From Nitrospirota bacterium (GTDB lineage: Bacteria; Nitrospirota; Thermodesulfovibrionia; Thermodesulfovibrionales; Magnetobacteriaceae): a DNA stretch of 52,396 nucleotides. The number at the start of each line of letters is the position of its first letter. The stretch's first letter is position 1. The notes beneath the pieces are model-generated. The model saw nothing but the letters and a program-made list of their open reading frames with translations. It searched no databases and was not told the origin of the DNA. Made by a program: the position numbers and the translations under genes. Below, in pieces: positions 9,413 through 16,862 of this stretch. The DNA is taken from positions 1-52,396 of the forward strand of contig JADFXG010000020.1 in NCBI GenBank assembly GCA_015233895.1. Reading direction: 5' to 3'.

Positions 9413-10633
9413 ATGTATAAGGTATTGTTAATAGAGGACGATGAAACGGCCAGAAAACAACTGGCAAAATATGTCCAAAAGGAGCGGTTTCAGGTAATAC
9501 CGGCTGAAAATGGGCGTGTTGGGATAGAGCTTTTTAAGTCAGAACAACCGCAAATAGTGTTGACTGATCTAAAGATGCCTGACATAGACGGCATGGAGGT
9601 TATTCACACGGTAAAACGGATGTCCCCTGAGACAGAGATAATAGTGTTTACTGGCTACGGAGAGGTGGATACCGCCATAGCGGCTATTCGTGAGGGAGTG
9701 CTGGATTACCTGAAAAAACCGATAGACCTTGATGTCCTGAGTTTGGCTTTGGGGCGGGCAAAAGAGAAAATCAATATGAGGCAAGCCGAAAGCCTCGTTC
9801 CTCACATTCTGTTGGCCGAGGATGAGGAAATTCCACGTACACGCCTGAAAAGGGTATTAGAAAAAGAGATGTGGAAAGTTTTCGATGTTACAAACGGTGA
9901 GGATGCAGTCGGGCTTTTTGCCCATACAAAGATAGATGTTGTGCTTCTGGATATTAAAATGCCTAAAATTGACGGGCTTGAAGCTTTACACAAGATGCGG
10001 GCAATAAACGACGACTTTGAGGCTATAATTTTGACCGGATACGGGGATGAACAGAGCGCCATACAGGCAATGCGTGACGGGGCGCTGAGTTTTCTCAGAA
10101 AGCCTGTGGATCTTGACCAACTGATACTGTTAATAGAAAAGGCGTTGGAAAAACTGAGCGGTGACAGAGCATTAAAATATCGCACCCGTGAACTTGAACT
10201 GGCAAGGCAGATTATCGCCCAGATTACCGAGGAGGAGGATGTAATAATCAATATCCACAAGACCATTGTGGAACAGGCGATGAATTTTGCCCAAAGATTA
10301 TTGGATTCTATTCCTATGTCAATTATAGTAATCAGAAGAGACCTTTCGTTAATCTACATAAACAAATCAATGCTTGACATGATAGATTACTCTCCTGAAA
10401 GAATTGATGAAAAGTTTCTTGAGGTTATGAAAAAAATCGGGATAAAAGAAGTTTCGATTAAACAGATAACTGACTCTGTGGAAATTCTTTTTAACGCACA
10501 TGGGCGGGTGGAAACTATAAGAACAGGTACTTACTCATTTATTACCCTGACTTTGATTACGATAGTGGGCGAGGTTAAGGAAAATTACGTTTTGATGGCA
10601 GTGCGCGGTGAAAGGCTGTCTTTAAGCAGTTAG
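9413..10633 (+). CDS. Double-receiver response regulator with PAS-like C terminus (paralogue)
   Basis: The ATG at 9413 is chosen because GGAGG lies just upstream and the protein then begins MYKVLLIEDD, exactly like its paralogue at 2071; a GTG at 9386 would add nine unrelated residues across the ribosome-binding site. The 406-residue product has two receivers (TDLKMPDIDG and LDIKMPKIDG) and the same linker and PAS-like tail. It closes the array, so near-identical regulators flank the kinases. No output domain is seen. Divergence from the first copy is greatest in the C-terminal part, consistent with different partners. Confidence 0.92.
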   Translation: MYKVLLIEDDETARKQLAKYVQKERFQVIPAENGRVGIELFKSEQPQIVLTDLKMPDIDGMEVIHTVKRMSPETEIIVFTGYGEVDTAIAAIREGVLDYLKKPIDLDVLSLALGRAKEKINMRQAESLVPHILLAEDEEIPRTRLKRVLEKEMWKVFDVTNGEDAVGLFAHTKIDVVLLDIKMPKIDGLEALHKMRAINDDFEAIILTGYGDEQSAIQAMRDGALSFLRKPVDLDQLILLIEKALEKLSGDRALKYRTRELELARQIIAQITEEEDVIINIHKTIVEQAMNFAQRLLDSIPMSIIVIRRDLSLIYINKSMLDMIDYSPERIDEKFLEVMKKIGIKEVSIKQITDSVEILFNAHGRVETIRTGTYSFITLTLITIVGEVKENYVLMAVRGERLSLSS

Positions 10634-10670
10634 TTTCGATAAGATTTTTTTAACGGTGCTTAACCAAGTA

Positions 10671-10968
10671 GAGACCGTTGCAAAATTCGATATTTTGAAT
10701 TTTCACAATAAAAAAACTTTTATAGCAATATGCATAATTACGTTCATTATTTTTAAAGGCTGAGATTGCCACGTCGCTATCGCTCCTCGCAATGACGAAT
10801 AAAAAACACTGTAAACACTACTATTTATCGTCATTGCGAGCCCCCGCAGGGGGCGTGGCAATCTCATCCTTTTAAATAATCAATATGAATATCTTTTTGA
10901 ATTTTGGTATATTTACAATTGTGTTTTTTTTAGAGTTTTGGCTGAAAAATGTTTTTTGCAACGGTCTC
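10671..10968. mobile_element. MITE-like non-autonomous element with 15-bp inverted ends and 5-bp target duplication
   Basis: The left end GAGACCGTTGCAAAA (10671-10685) is matched perfectly in reverse complement at 10954-10968. Both ends are flanked by AAGTA (10666-10670 and 10969-10973), as expected for a 5-bp target-site duplication. The 298-bp element has no ORF of note. Inside is a long imperfect palindrome (10762-10866). The ends look like those of a DDE-type insertion sequence, but no transposase is in the window, so it would need one supplied in trans. Removing the element and one AAGTA rebuilds a sequence matching a second repeat at about 13460-13510, which supports insertion. Confidence 0.75.
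10762..10866. repeat. Imperfect palindrome inside the MITE-like element
   Basis: GAGATTGCCACG at 10762 and CGTGGCAATCTC near 10854-10865 are complementary, as are CTCGCAATGACGA (10785-10797) and TCGTCATTGCGAG (10828-10840). A smaller hairpin CCCCCGCAGGGGG (10841-10853) sits in the right arm. The transcript would fold into a long stem; the pattern resembles dispersed extragenic repeats, but copy number cannot be judged here. Confidence 0.7.
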
Positions 10969-10973
10969 AAGTA

Positions 10974-11030
10974 GTAATCAGAAGTGTCCCCTAAAGGGGA
11001 GCCCCCTTTGGCGGTAAGAAGAAAGCGACG
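10974..11030 (+). repeat. Dispersed repeat fragment interrupted by the MITE
   Basis: The words ACCAAGTAGTAATCAGAAG (after joining 10664-10670 to 10974) and the later GGCGGTAAGAAGAAAGCGACGC correspond to ACCAAGTAGCAGTCAGAAG and GGCGGCAAGGAGAAAGCGACGC in the reverse complement of 13460-13510. The two copies differ in the spacer between these words. This copy also contains a small hairpin (AAAGGGG/CCCCCTTT, 10993-11009). Confidence 0.5.
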
Positions 11031-11070
11031 CCTCCCATAACAGGCAATTTAATTCTGCTTGAAAATAAGG

Positions 11071-11104
11071 AAACTGCCGCCCCCTTGGGATAGGGCGGCA
11101 GTTT
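11071..11104. terminator. Bidirectional intrinsic terminator
   Basis: AAACTGCCGCCC at 11071-11082 pairs perfectly with GGGCGGCAGTTT at 11093-11104 around a 10-base loop, and is followed by T-rich sequence on both strands. It lies between convergent units (signalling array on plus, argJ on minus). Confidence 0.75.
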
Positions 11105-11227
11105 TTAGGGGAGGAACGAGGCGCTTATAGATTATGGTAACATACGTAACCACTTTTGTCAAGTAAAATTTTTTAAAAATCAAAAAATTTTTTAAAAATA
11201 ATTATATTTTCAATACCTGACTTAAAA

Positions 11228-12421
11228 TTACGTTCTATATTCAGCATTTATCTTTATATACTCTTCAGTTAGATCGCAGGTGCGTATTTTTGCAGAGTTT
11301 TCGCCCATATTCAAATTTACACTTAGCAGGATTTCCTTTTCCTTTAGCACTTCTGTGGCTGCAGTGTCATTATTAGTGGAGAGCCCCTTACGGACAACTT
11401 TGACCTTGTTGAAATATATATCCACCTTATAGGGATCAAACTGCACATTAGAGGCACCCATAGCGGCCATAATGCGTCCCCAGTTGGCATCCTGCCCGTA
11501 TATTGCGGTTTTAACAAGCGAGGAGCCAGCTATCGCTCTGGCTACAGCTTTGCCTGCCTCTGTCGTATGAGCGCCTGTGACCACTACGGTGATAAACTTA
11601 GTTGCCCCCTCGCCGTCTCTTACAATCATGTCAGAGAGCAGCGAAAAGGTCTCTGTCAGGGACTTTTGAAAGCTTTTGAATTCTTTTGTACCTTTCTCTA
11701 TGGTTTTATTTCCGGCAAAGCCGTTTGCAAAAACAATGACCGTGTCGTTTGTGCTCATCTGCCCGTCAACCGTAATGCTGTTGAAGCTTTCATTAACTGA
11801 GGCACTCAGCGCCTCTTTTAGGGCATCCGTTGTTATTGCCGCATCGGTTATGGCACAGGAGAGCATTGTAGCCATAGAGGGTGAAATCATCCCGGAGCCT
11901 TTAGCAATAGCCGATAGTGTAGCTTGAGTTTTACCAAATTTTAACTCTGTTGAAATCAGCTTTGGAAACGTATCGGTAGTCATAATAGCCTGGGCTGCGT
12001 CAAGCAGAGTGGATTGGCCGAGATTTTGTGCTAATTCTGGTATTTTGGGGATCATTCTGTCCATTGGAAGCGGGGTGCCAATGACACCGGTTGAGGAGAC
12101 AAATACGTCAGTCTCTGGTATTTTGAGTAATTTTGCAAGAGCCGCAGAAATCTTCAGGACATCTGCCATCCCTTTTTTACCAGTACAGGCGTTAGCGTTA
12201 CCGCTGTTTATAAAGAGCGCTCTGCCGTAACCTTTTTCAATTCTTTCCATATCAACAATAACCGGAGCGGCTTTGACGGTGTTTTTAGTAAAAACCCCGG
12301 CAGCCTGTGCCCTTACGGTTGAATATATGAGTGTCATGTCATTGCGGCCAGGCTTTTTAATGGCTGCCTCCGCCGCCGATATTAAAAACCCTTTTGGAAT
12401 TGCTGTATCTTCTTTTATCAT
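11228..12421 (-). CDS. argJ: Bifunctional glutamate N-acetyltransferase / amino-acid acetyltransferase ArgJ
   Basis: ArgJ transfers acetyl from N-acetylornithine to glutamate in the cyclic arginine pathway; bifunctional forms also use acetyl-CoA. The 397-residue product is the usual family length and has the autocleavage segment KGSGMISPSMATML with nucleophile Thr185, NSGNANACTG near residue 72 and the conserved C-terminal end. GGAGG stands before the ATG. It is the last gene of the minus-strand run and ends near the shared terminator. Whether it is mono- or bifunctional cannot be read from sequence; a short ArgA-type acetyltransferase domain is encoded separately at 26586-27461. Confidence 0.96.
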   Translation of the reverse strand: MIKEDTAIPKGFLISAAEAAIKKPGRNDMTLIYSTVRAQAAGVFTKNTVKAAPVIVDMERIEKGYGRALFINSGNANACTGKKGMADVLKISAALAKLLKIPETDVFVSSTGVIGTPLPMDRMIPKIPELAQNLGQSTLLDAAQAIMTTDTFPKLISTELKFGKTQATLSAIAKGSGMISPSMATMLSCAITDAAITTDALKEALSASVNESFNSITVDGQMSTNDTVIVFANGFAGNKTIEKGTKEFKSFQKSLTETFSLLSDMIVRDGEGATKFITVVVTGAHTTEAGKAVARAIAGSSLVKTAIYGQDANWGRIMAAMGASNVQFDPYKVDIYFNKVKVVRKGLSTNNDTAATEVLKEKEILLSVNLNMGENSAKIRTCDLTEEYIKINAEYRT

Positions 12422-12511
12422 TTATAAATACCCTCCGTTTACTGCTAAAGCAGTGACTCTTATGAAGTAAGATTAACACGCAGAAGGAAATAAATTCAAT
12501 CAATATATGTA

Positions 12512-12988
12512 CTAATTAACGGTCAAATCCACTCTGCCAGGCTCAATTGACACCCTCCTGCTAAATGGATTATAGATAAGTGTGACAGTCTTTTCGCTTG
12601 CGATAAAGTATGCGGCAAATAGCTCAGAAAGTCCCTCTCTGTCAAAAAACACCAGCAACTCGCCCTCTTTAACTTCACCCTTTGAGGGTAAAAGCACACT
12701 GGTTAAAAATTTAAAAGACATCTGTTTTTTACCGTCATACGTTTCCCATCGTAACTCTTTTTTCTTGAAATCAATAGTCAATGTATTGGTTTCCCGCCTG
12801 TTTGATGAGGTATCGTTAAGGTATGTGATGACTGAGGCAAGCCGCTTGGCCTCAATTGAGGGTGAGGCTCTGAGGCTCATAAATGATGGGTATGAAAGCG
12901 CAATTATAACAGAAATTATGAACAATACTACTACTAGCTCAAGTAGAGTCACCCCATGCTGGCTCTTATTGGATGTTCCAGCTTTCAA
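12512..12988 (-). CDS. GspH-like type II secretion / type IV pilus minor pseudopilin
   Basis: The 158-residue product has a prepilin signal: a short basic leader ending in Gly12, then [21 protein letters not shown] as processed hydrophobic helix. The residue after the cleavage site is Val instead of the common Phe. The globular part fits a GspH-type minor pseudopilin only in general terms. The start is a TTG at 12988, forced by an in-frame stop four codons upstream, with AAGG in front. It overlaps the 3' end of gspG by 23 bp, implying translational coupling. No other secretion genes are present. Confidence 0.8.
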   Translation of the reverse strand: MKAGTSNKSQHGVTLLELVVVLFIISVIIALSYPSFMSLRASPSIEAKRLASVITYLNDTSSNRRETNTLTIDFKKKELRWETYDGKKQMSFKFLTSVLLPSKGEVKEGELLVFFDREGLSELFAAYFIASEKTVTLIYNPFSRRVSIEPGRVDLTVN

Positions 12989-13424
12989 TATCCTTATTTA
13001 TGCCCTCACCGCCTTGTGCACCATCCGCTCCGTAGCAAACAATGTCGTAATCTCCGTGGGCGCCGGGTGAAACATAGACATACGGCCTGCCCCAGGGGTC
13101 TGCGGGAATTTTTTTGTTTTCCAGATAACCTCCCTCCCTGTAATTTGGCGGGATTTGCCCAACTGTGGGTTTTACTACCAGTGCCTCAAGCCCCTGCTCA
13201 GTTGTCGGGAAAAACCCCGTGTCCAGTTTATACATTTTTAGCGCGGTTTCAAAGTTTCTTATCTGAATCTTAGCGTCAGCTATCCGTGCGTCATCCGTGC
13301 GGCCTATGATCTTAGGAGCCACAATGGCTGCTAAAAGACTCAAAATGAAAACCACCACTATTATCTCAAGAAGCGTAAAACCTCTGATACCAAGAAGCAC
13401 TCTATCGCCTAACTTTGTTGGCAT
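12966..13424 (-). CDS. gspG: Type II secretion major pseudopilin GspG
   Basis: The 152-residue protein has the prepilin peptidase site after Gly15, followed by [19 protein letters not shown], and the GspG hallmarks [11 protein letters not shown], a GGYL...PADPWGRPY segment and the C-terminal GADGAQGG calcium-binding region. It would form the pseudopilus that pushes substrates through a T2SS. GGAG precedes the ATG. Only gspG and gspH occur here, so the ATPase, platform and secretin must be encoded elsewhere. A possible 40-codon ORF ends 2 bp before this start. Confidence 0.95.
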   Translation of the reverse strand: MPTKLGDRVLLGIRGFTLLEIIVVVFILSLLAAIVAPKIIGRTDDARIADAKIQIRNFETALKMYKLDTGFFPTTEQGLEALVVKPTVGQIPPNYREGGYLENKKIPADPWGRPYVYVSPGAHGDYDIVCYGADGAQGGEGINKDIESWNIQ

Positions 13425-13426
13425 CG

Positions 13427-13549
13427 TTAAAAGCTCCTCAACGTACTATAAGTACGCCTGCGTCGCTTTCTCCTTGCCGCCTCGTTATGCTTCTGACTGC
13501 TACTTGGTATGACTACCGAATTGCCTTTCAATCCCAAATATCTAAACAT
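13427..13549 (-). CDS. Possible small Arg-rich ORF (or coding-like repeat)
   Basis: ATG at 13549 follows GGGGG by five bases and opens a 40-codon frame ending 2 bp before gspG. The predicted peptide ends in a strongly basic stretch (ARRKRRRR) then TYSTLRSF. The DNA also matches the repeat disrupted by the MITE at 10671-10968, so it may be a dispersed repeat that happens to contain an open frame and a ribosome-binding site feeding gspG. I do not recognise the peptide. Confidence 0.25.
   Translation of the reverse strand: MFRYLGLKGNSVVIPSSSQKHNEAARRKRRRRTYSTLRSF
13460..13510 (-). repeat. Second copy of the dispersed repeat
   Basis: In reverse complement it reads ACCAAGTAGCAGTCAGAAG, then GGCGGCAAGGAGAAAGCGACGC, matching the two halves of the repeat around the MITE. 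Here the spacer is shorter and no insertion is present, giving an unfilled comparison site. The adjacent CGTACTTATAGTACG can form a small hairpin. Confidence 0.5.
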
Positions 13550-13615
13550 CACTGCCCCCTACACATTATTATAAACCAGGTACTTGATCTCCTTTATAAT
13601 TTTAAAGATACGCTC

Positions 13616-13621
13616 ATTATA
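13616..13621 (-). promoter_or_regulatory. Possible -10 box upstream of gspG
   Basis: TATAAT on the minus strand, about 190 bp before gspG, in AT-rich sequence between the CPBP protease gene and gspG. No convincing -35 box was found, so this is weak. Confidence 0.3.
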
Positions 13622-13676
13622 TCAAAATGAATACTTAAAGTGACAGTAATATTTAAGTTTAGGTGTCAGACAATCT

Positions 13677-14234
13677 CTAATCATTTGCGTAATTTAACAG
13701 ATAACACAGGGCAGCAAAGTCGTAAGCGAAATGACAAAGCATGGGGGCAAGCAGAGTCCCTGTGAAAGAATACAGTGCGCCAAGGTAGAGACCCATAAGT
13801 GTTGCAAATACAAAATATACCGGATTAATAAAATGAAAAAGCCCAAAGATCAGACTTGAGGTTATAAGTCCCATTTTTAACTGAAGAGCACCGCGAAAAA
13901 ACGCCTCCTCACATATTCCGGCTATTATTGATATAAAAAAGATGTCCACCACCCTCGCTTCTGAAAACAGTCCTCTTATCTCTTTAAGCATAAACCTTCT
14001 GGATTTCCTGAGAAAACCAAAATTGTCTGCGCTCTTTGAAAGCGTAAAGACAAAGAGAGCAAACGGGAAAGCTGCAAAGAGGATACCGTAAGCGGATTCT
14101 TTTAAAATACTCTTAGGTGCCGGTATAAGATTAAACTCATAGTACCATGACATAGCAGCAGCACACAACAGGGCGCCTAACTCAGTCAGAATTGCAAGTA
14201 AAAGCAGCCGCCCTCTTGATATCTTAGGCTCCAT
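13677..14234 (-). CDS. CPBP family intramembrane metalloprotease
   Basis: The 185-residue membrane protein has about six hydrophobic segments and the CPBP/CAAX-protease motifs: CEEAFFRG (Glu109, Glu110, Arg114), FGLFHF (His134) and a final HFAYDF. These residues form the active site of Rce1-like glutamate intramembrane proteases. Substrate is unknown; bacterial members have been linked to protein processing or peptide immunity. It begins 10 bp after hisF on the same strand, so is probably cotranscribed with the his genes, without an evident functional link. Confidence 0.88.
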   Translation of the reverse strand: MEPKISRGRLLLLAILTELGALLCAAAMSWYYEFNLIPAPKSILKESAYGILFAAFPFALFVFTLSKSADNFGFLRKSRRFMLKEIRGLFSEARVVDIFFISIIAGICEEAFFRGALQLKMGLITSSLIFGLFHFINPVYFVFATLMGLYLGALYSFTGTLLAPMLCHFAYDFAALCYLLNYAND

Positions 14235-14244
14235 GTGTAAAACG

Positions 14245-15078
14245 CTAAAGCCTCATTGTGATGCCTTTAGAGTCAAGAAACACTTTGGCTTCTTTAATGG
14301 AATATTCCCTGAAATGAAAAATCGAGGCTGCCAAAACAGCATCAGCTTTACCAAACGCCAGCGCTTCATACAAATGCTCCAGTGTGCCGGCCCCGCCTGA
14401 GGCTATAACCGGAATCCCCACCCCTTCGGAAATCGCCCTGTTTAACTCTATATCATAGCCGCTCTTTGTGCCGTCTTTGTCCATACTTGTGAGCAGTATC
14501 TCGCCTGCCCCCAGCTCCTCCATGTACTTTGCCCACTTGAGGGCATCTATGCCGCGGGGTTTTCTGCCCCCGTGAGTGTAAACATCGAAGCGGTTTTCTC
14601 CGTTAGTATGTAAACTTAGTTTATGCAGGCCGGCATCCGATGTAAGCCAATCGGGCGGCTCCCCTGCGGCTCCTGTAGAACGCTTAGCATCTATTGCCAC
14701 CACTATACACTGGCTGCCAAAGCGCTCCGAGGCCTCTTTGATAAATCCCGGATTTTTAACCGCCGATGTGTTTATTGATACCTTATCACACCCCGCGTTA
14801 AGCAAATCACTGATGTCTGACAGCGTGTTGATTCCCCCCCCGACTGTTACCGGAATAAACACCTCTGCCGCAGTTCTTTCCACAACATCAAGCATAATCT
14901 TTCGTTTTTCGTGGGAGGCCGTTATATCAAGAAATGTCAACTCATCAGCTCCCTCAGCGTCATAAAAAATAGCGTTTTCTACGGGGTCTCCGGCATCTCT
15001 CAGATTTACAAAGTTAACTCCCTTTACAACACGCCCATCCCGCACATCAAGGCACGGTATTATTCGTTTAGCAAGCAT
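14245..15078 (-). CDS. hisF: Imidazole glycerol phosphate synthase cyclase subunit HisF
   Basis: HisF closes the imidazole ring from PRFAR and ammonia, giving IGP and AICAR. The (beta-alpha)8 barrel shows catalytic Asp11 ([12 protein letters not shown]) and Asp130 (VVAIDAKR), [15 protein letters not shown] and [11 protein letters not shown] 15078 is preferred because GGGAG precedes it and HisF proteins begin [11 protein letters not shown]; a TTG at 15111 would add 11 odd residues. At 277 residues it is about 25 longer than usual owing to an insertion between AIDAKR and DVYTHGG (about residues 133-162). HisH, its glutaminase partner, is not in the window. The AICAR product feeds the PurH steps encoded nearby. 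Confidence 0.96.
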   Translation of the reverse strand: MLAKRIIPCLDVRDGRVVKGVNFVNLRDAGDPVENAIFYDAEGADELTFLDITASHEKRKIMLDVVERTAAEVFIPVTVGGGINTLSDISDLLNAGCDKVSINTSAVKNPGFIKEASERFGSQCIVVAIDAKRSTGAAGEPPDWLTSDAGLHKLSLHTNGENRFDVYTHGGRKPRGIDALKWAKYMEELGAGEILLTSMDKDGTKSGYDIELNRAISEGVGIPVIASGGAGTLEHLYEALAFGKADAVLAASIFHFREYSIKEAKVFLDSKGITMRL

Positions 15079-15128
15079 CCCGGCACTCCCAAACACAGTT
15101 GCTGAAAGCAAACAACTGCCAGATAGAT

Positions 15129-15854
15129 TTATTTAATGTTCTTAACAAACTCTATCGCCTCCTTAAGATTAATAACGCCGCTATAAATCGCCTTACCAGT
15201 GATAGCGCCGAAAATAAGCCCAGTTTTAGCGAGATCCTCAATATCTTTTAACATTGAAATACCCCCTGAGGCAACAACCGGTATTTTGACCTTTTGAGCG
15301 AGAGCTTTTGTGGCGGCAACATTTGGCCCGATAAGCATTCCGTCTCTTACAATATCCGTATAGATAATTGCCGAGGCACCGACCTTTTCTGCATTTAATG
15401 AAAGTGCTCCTGCATCAACCTCTGTGACCTCCTCCCAACCCTTTATCGCAACTTTTCCATCTTTGGCATCAATGCCTACAATTATCTTACCGGGAAACTT
15501 TTCACAAGCCTGTTCAAGAAGTATAGGGTTGATGACAGCCACCGTGCCTAAAATTATACTGTCAACCCCAAGTGCCAGAAGCATCGCAATACGTTCAATA
15601 CTTCTTATGCCGCCTCCGACCTCAATCGGCACATCCACTGCTGCCCGAATTTCCTTTATACTCTCTATGTTTTTCTGCTCACCGGTAAATGCGCCGTCAA
15701 GGTCAACGACGTGGATTAACTCTGCCCCGTCACGCACCCACCGCTGTGCTGTGCTTACAGGATCGTCTGAGTACTGAGTAACCTCATCTTTCTTGCCCTG
15801 AAGCAACCTTACACAAAATCCATTTTTTAAATCAATTGCCGGTATTATGAGCAT
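15129..15854 (-). CDS. hisA: Phosphoribosyl isomerase HisA (ProFAR isomerase)
   Basis: HisA converts ProFAR to PRFAR, the substrate of HisF. The 241-residue barrel begins [12 protein letters not shown] with catalytic Asp8 and shows GGGIRS, a YTDIVRDGM segment with the second catalytic Asp, and ASGGIS phosphate site; length is normal. It lies 50 bp before hisF and overlaps the upstream TIM-barrel gene by 23 bp, pointing to coupled translation. Confidence 0.96.
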   Translation of the reverse strand: MLIIPAIDLKNGFCVRLLQGKKDEVTQYSDDPVSTAQRWVRDGAELIHVVDLDGAFTGEQKNIESIKEIRAAVDVPIEVGGGIRSIERIAMLLALGVDSIILGTVAVINPILLEQACEKFPGKIIVGIDAKDGKVAIKGWEEVTEVDAGALSLNAEKVGASAIIYTDIVRDGMLIGPNVAATKALAQKVKIPVVASGGISMLKDIEDLAKTGLIFGAITGKAIYSGVINLKEAIEFVKNIK

Positions 15855-16572
15855 AATTAACCTCCCTTACCGCCTCCTCTATCAGAGCAAGACTCTCTCT
15901 TACATCATCTTTGTTTATAATTTCCAGGATGATTTTAACGTTAGAGTTCCTTCTCAGAAATTTTTTTAGCGCTTTTAGTTCTTTGCAGTTTGGGGTGAGT
16001 CCCCAGTGGTCTGTGACACCGTTATAGTGAGGGCCGTTGGCTCTGTGCACATGTATAAACTCAACCATGTTGCAGAGGTTGGAATCAAGTTCTGAAACAA
16101 AGGTCTCTGAGTCAATCCCTGCTGCCTGAACATGGCCAATGTCCAGTGTTATTGAGGATGCATACCTTTGCCAAAACCGTTTAACATCCAATGTGTTTGA
16201 GGCGTTTTCAATAGATACAGGACAGTGTTTGGTAATTTTCCTTATAGCCTCTTTATACGCCTCCTCATACTGTCCATCCAAAGGAGTGCCCCACGGCGTG
16301 GTTTCATCATGCACTATCATAGGTTGAGTCGAGTGCCCGGCCAAATATAGCAGTGCATCCATATTCTGTCTTCTGACCTCCTCTCTGGTTTCAGAAAGAA
16401 AATACCCTACAGGATGAAACACCGCAGGAATTCCCAGAGATTTTAAGTACGTTGACGTATTAACGGCTCCGCTTATATTGCCATCCCATTCCTTAAAAAC
16501 AGATATCTGTACAATACCGGGTGAAGAGACCTTAACAGTCTCGCCGGCCAAAATCCCATAACCTACAAGCAT
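15832..16572 (-). CDS. Xylose isomerase-like TIM-barrel protein
   Basis: The 246-residue protein fits the sugar phosphate isomerase/epimerase and AP endonuclease 2-like barrel: metal-ligand-type motifs VHDE, SIENAS, TLDIGH, IHVHRANG with a DHWGL, and ILEI near the C terminus. Members of this fold act on sugars, cyclitols, nucleic acids or cobamides, so substrate cannot be assigned. It is the first gene of the his run and overlaps hisA by 23 bp. No clear ribosome-binding site stands before the ATG; a TAAAAT sits only five bases upstream, so a leaderless or very short 5' end is possible. Confidence 0.75.
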   Translation of the reverse strand: MLVGYGILAGETVKVSSPGIVQISVFKEWDGNISGAVNTSTYLKSLGIPAVFHPVGYFLSETREEVRRQNMDALLYLAGHSTQPMIVHDETTPWGTPLDGQYEEAYKEAIRKITKHCPVSIENASNTLDVKRFWQRYASSITLDIGHVQAAGIDSETFVSELDSNLCNMVEFIHVHRANGPHYNGVTDHWGLTPNCKELKALKKFLRRNSNVKIILEIINKDDVRESLALIEEAVREVNYAHNTGN

Positions 16573-16794
16573 TTAACTATTTTAGCAAAATTCCATGTAT
16601 AAAAAGTGGAGGTTATGATTTTTTTTTAATATGTATAAATCTTTTAATCTGAATATCTGTTTTGCGGGAGGAGCTCGCCTCCCCTTGTAATACTTTTTAA
16701 GCGGCGTAACGCCGGTTAAAAAACTTAAAATCACAATCACACAAACAAAACATAATACAAAACTACCTAATCACTATCAACAAACCGGGGGGGA

Positions 16795-16817
16795 CACGGG
16801 GGAATCATTTCCCCGTG
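16795..16817. repeat. Hairpin in the his-purH intergenic region
   Basis: CACGGGG at 16795-16801 and CCCCGTG at 16811-16817 form a short perfect stem. It lies in the 290-bp gene-free gap (16573-16862), which otherwise shows only AT-rich sequence and the terminator at 16830. Confidence 0.5.
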
Positions 16818-16829
16818 CAGGTGGGATTT

Positions 16830-16854
16830 AAAGGGAGGGCAGCGCCCTCCCTTT
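16830..16854 (-). terminator. Intrinsic terminator after purH C-terminal gene
   Basis: AAAGGGAGGGC and GCCCTCCCTTT form a perfect 11-bp stem with a 3-base loop directly downstream of the stop at 16863. The U tract is short and partly inside the stem, so strength is uncertain. Confidence 0.65.
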
Positions 16855-16862
16855 ACTATATC

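Noticed and set aside
10671-10968. CRISPR or tRNA-like structure in the gene-free region
   Set aside because: Repeats are inverted, not regularly spaced direct repeats, and no tRNA cloverleaf could be drawn.
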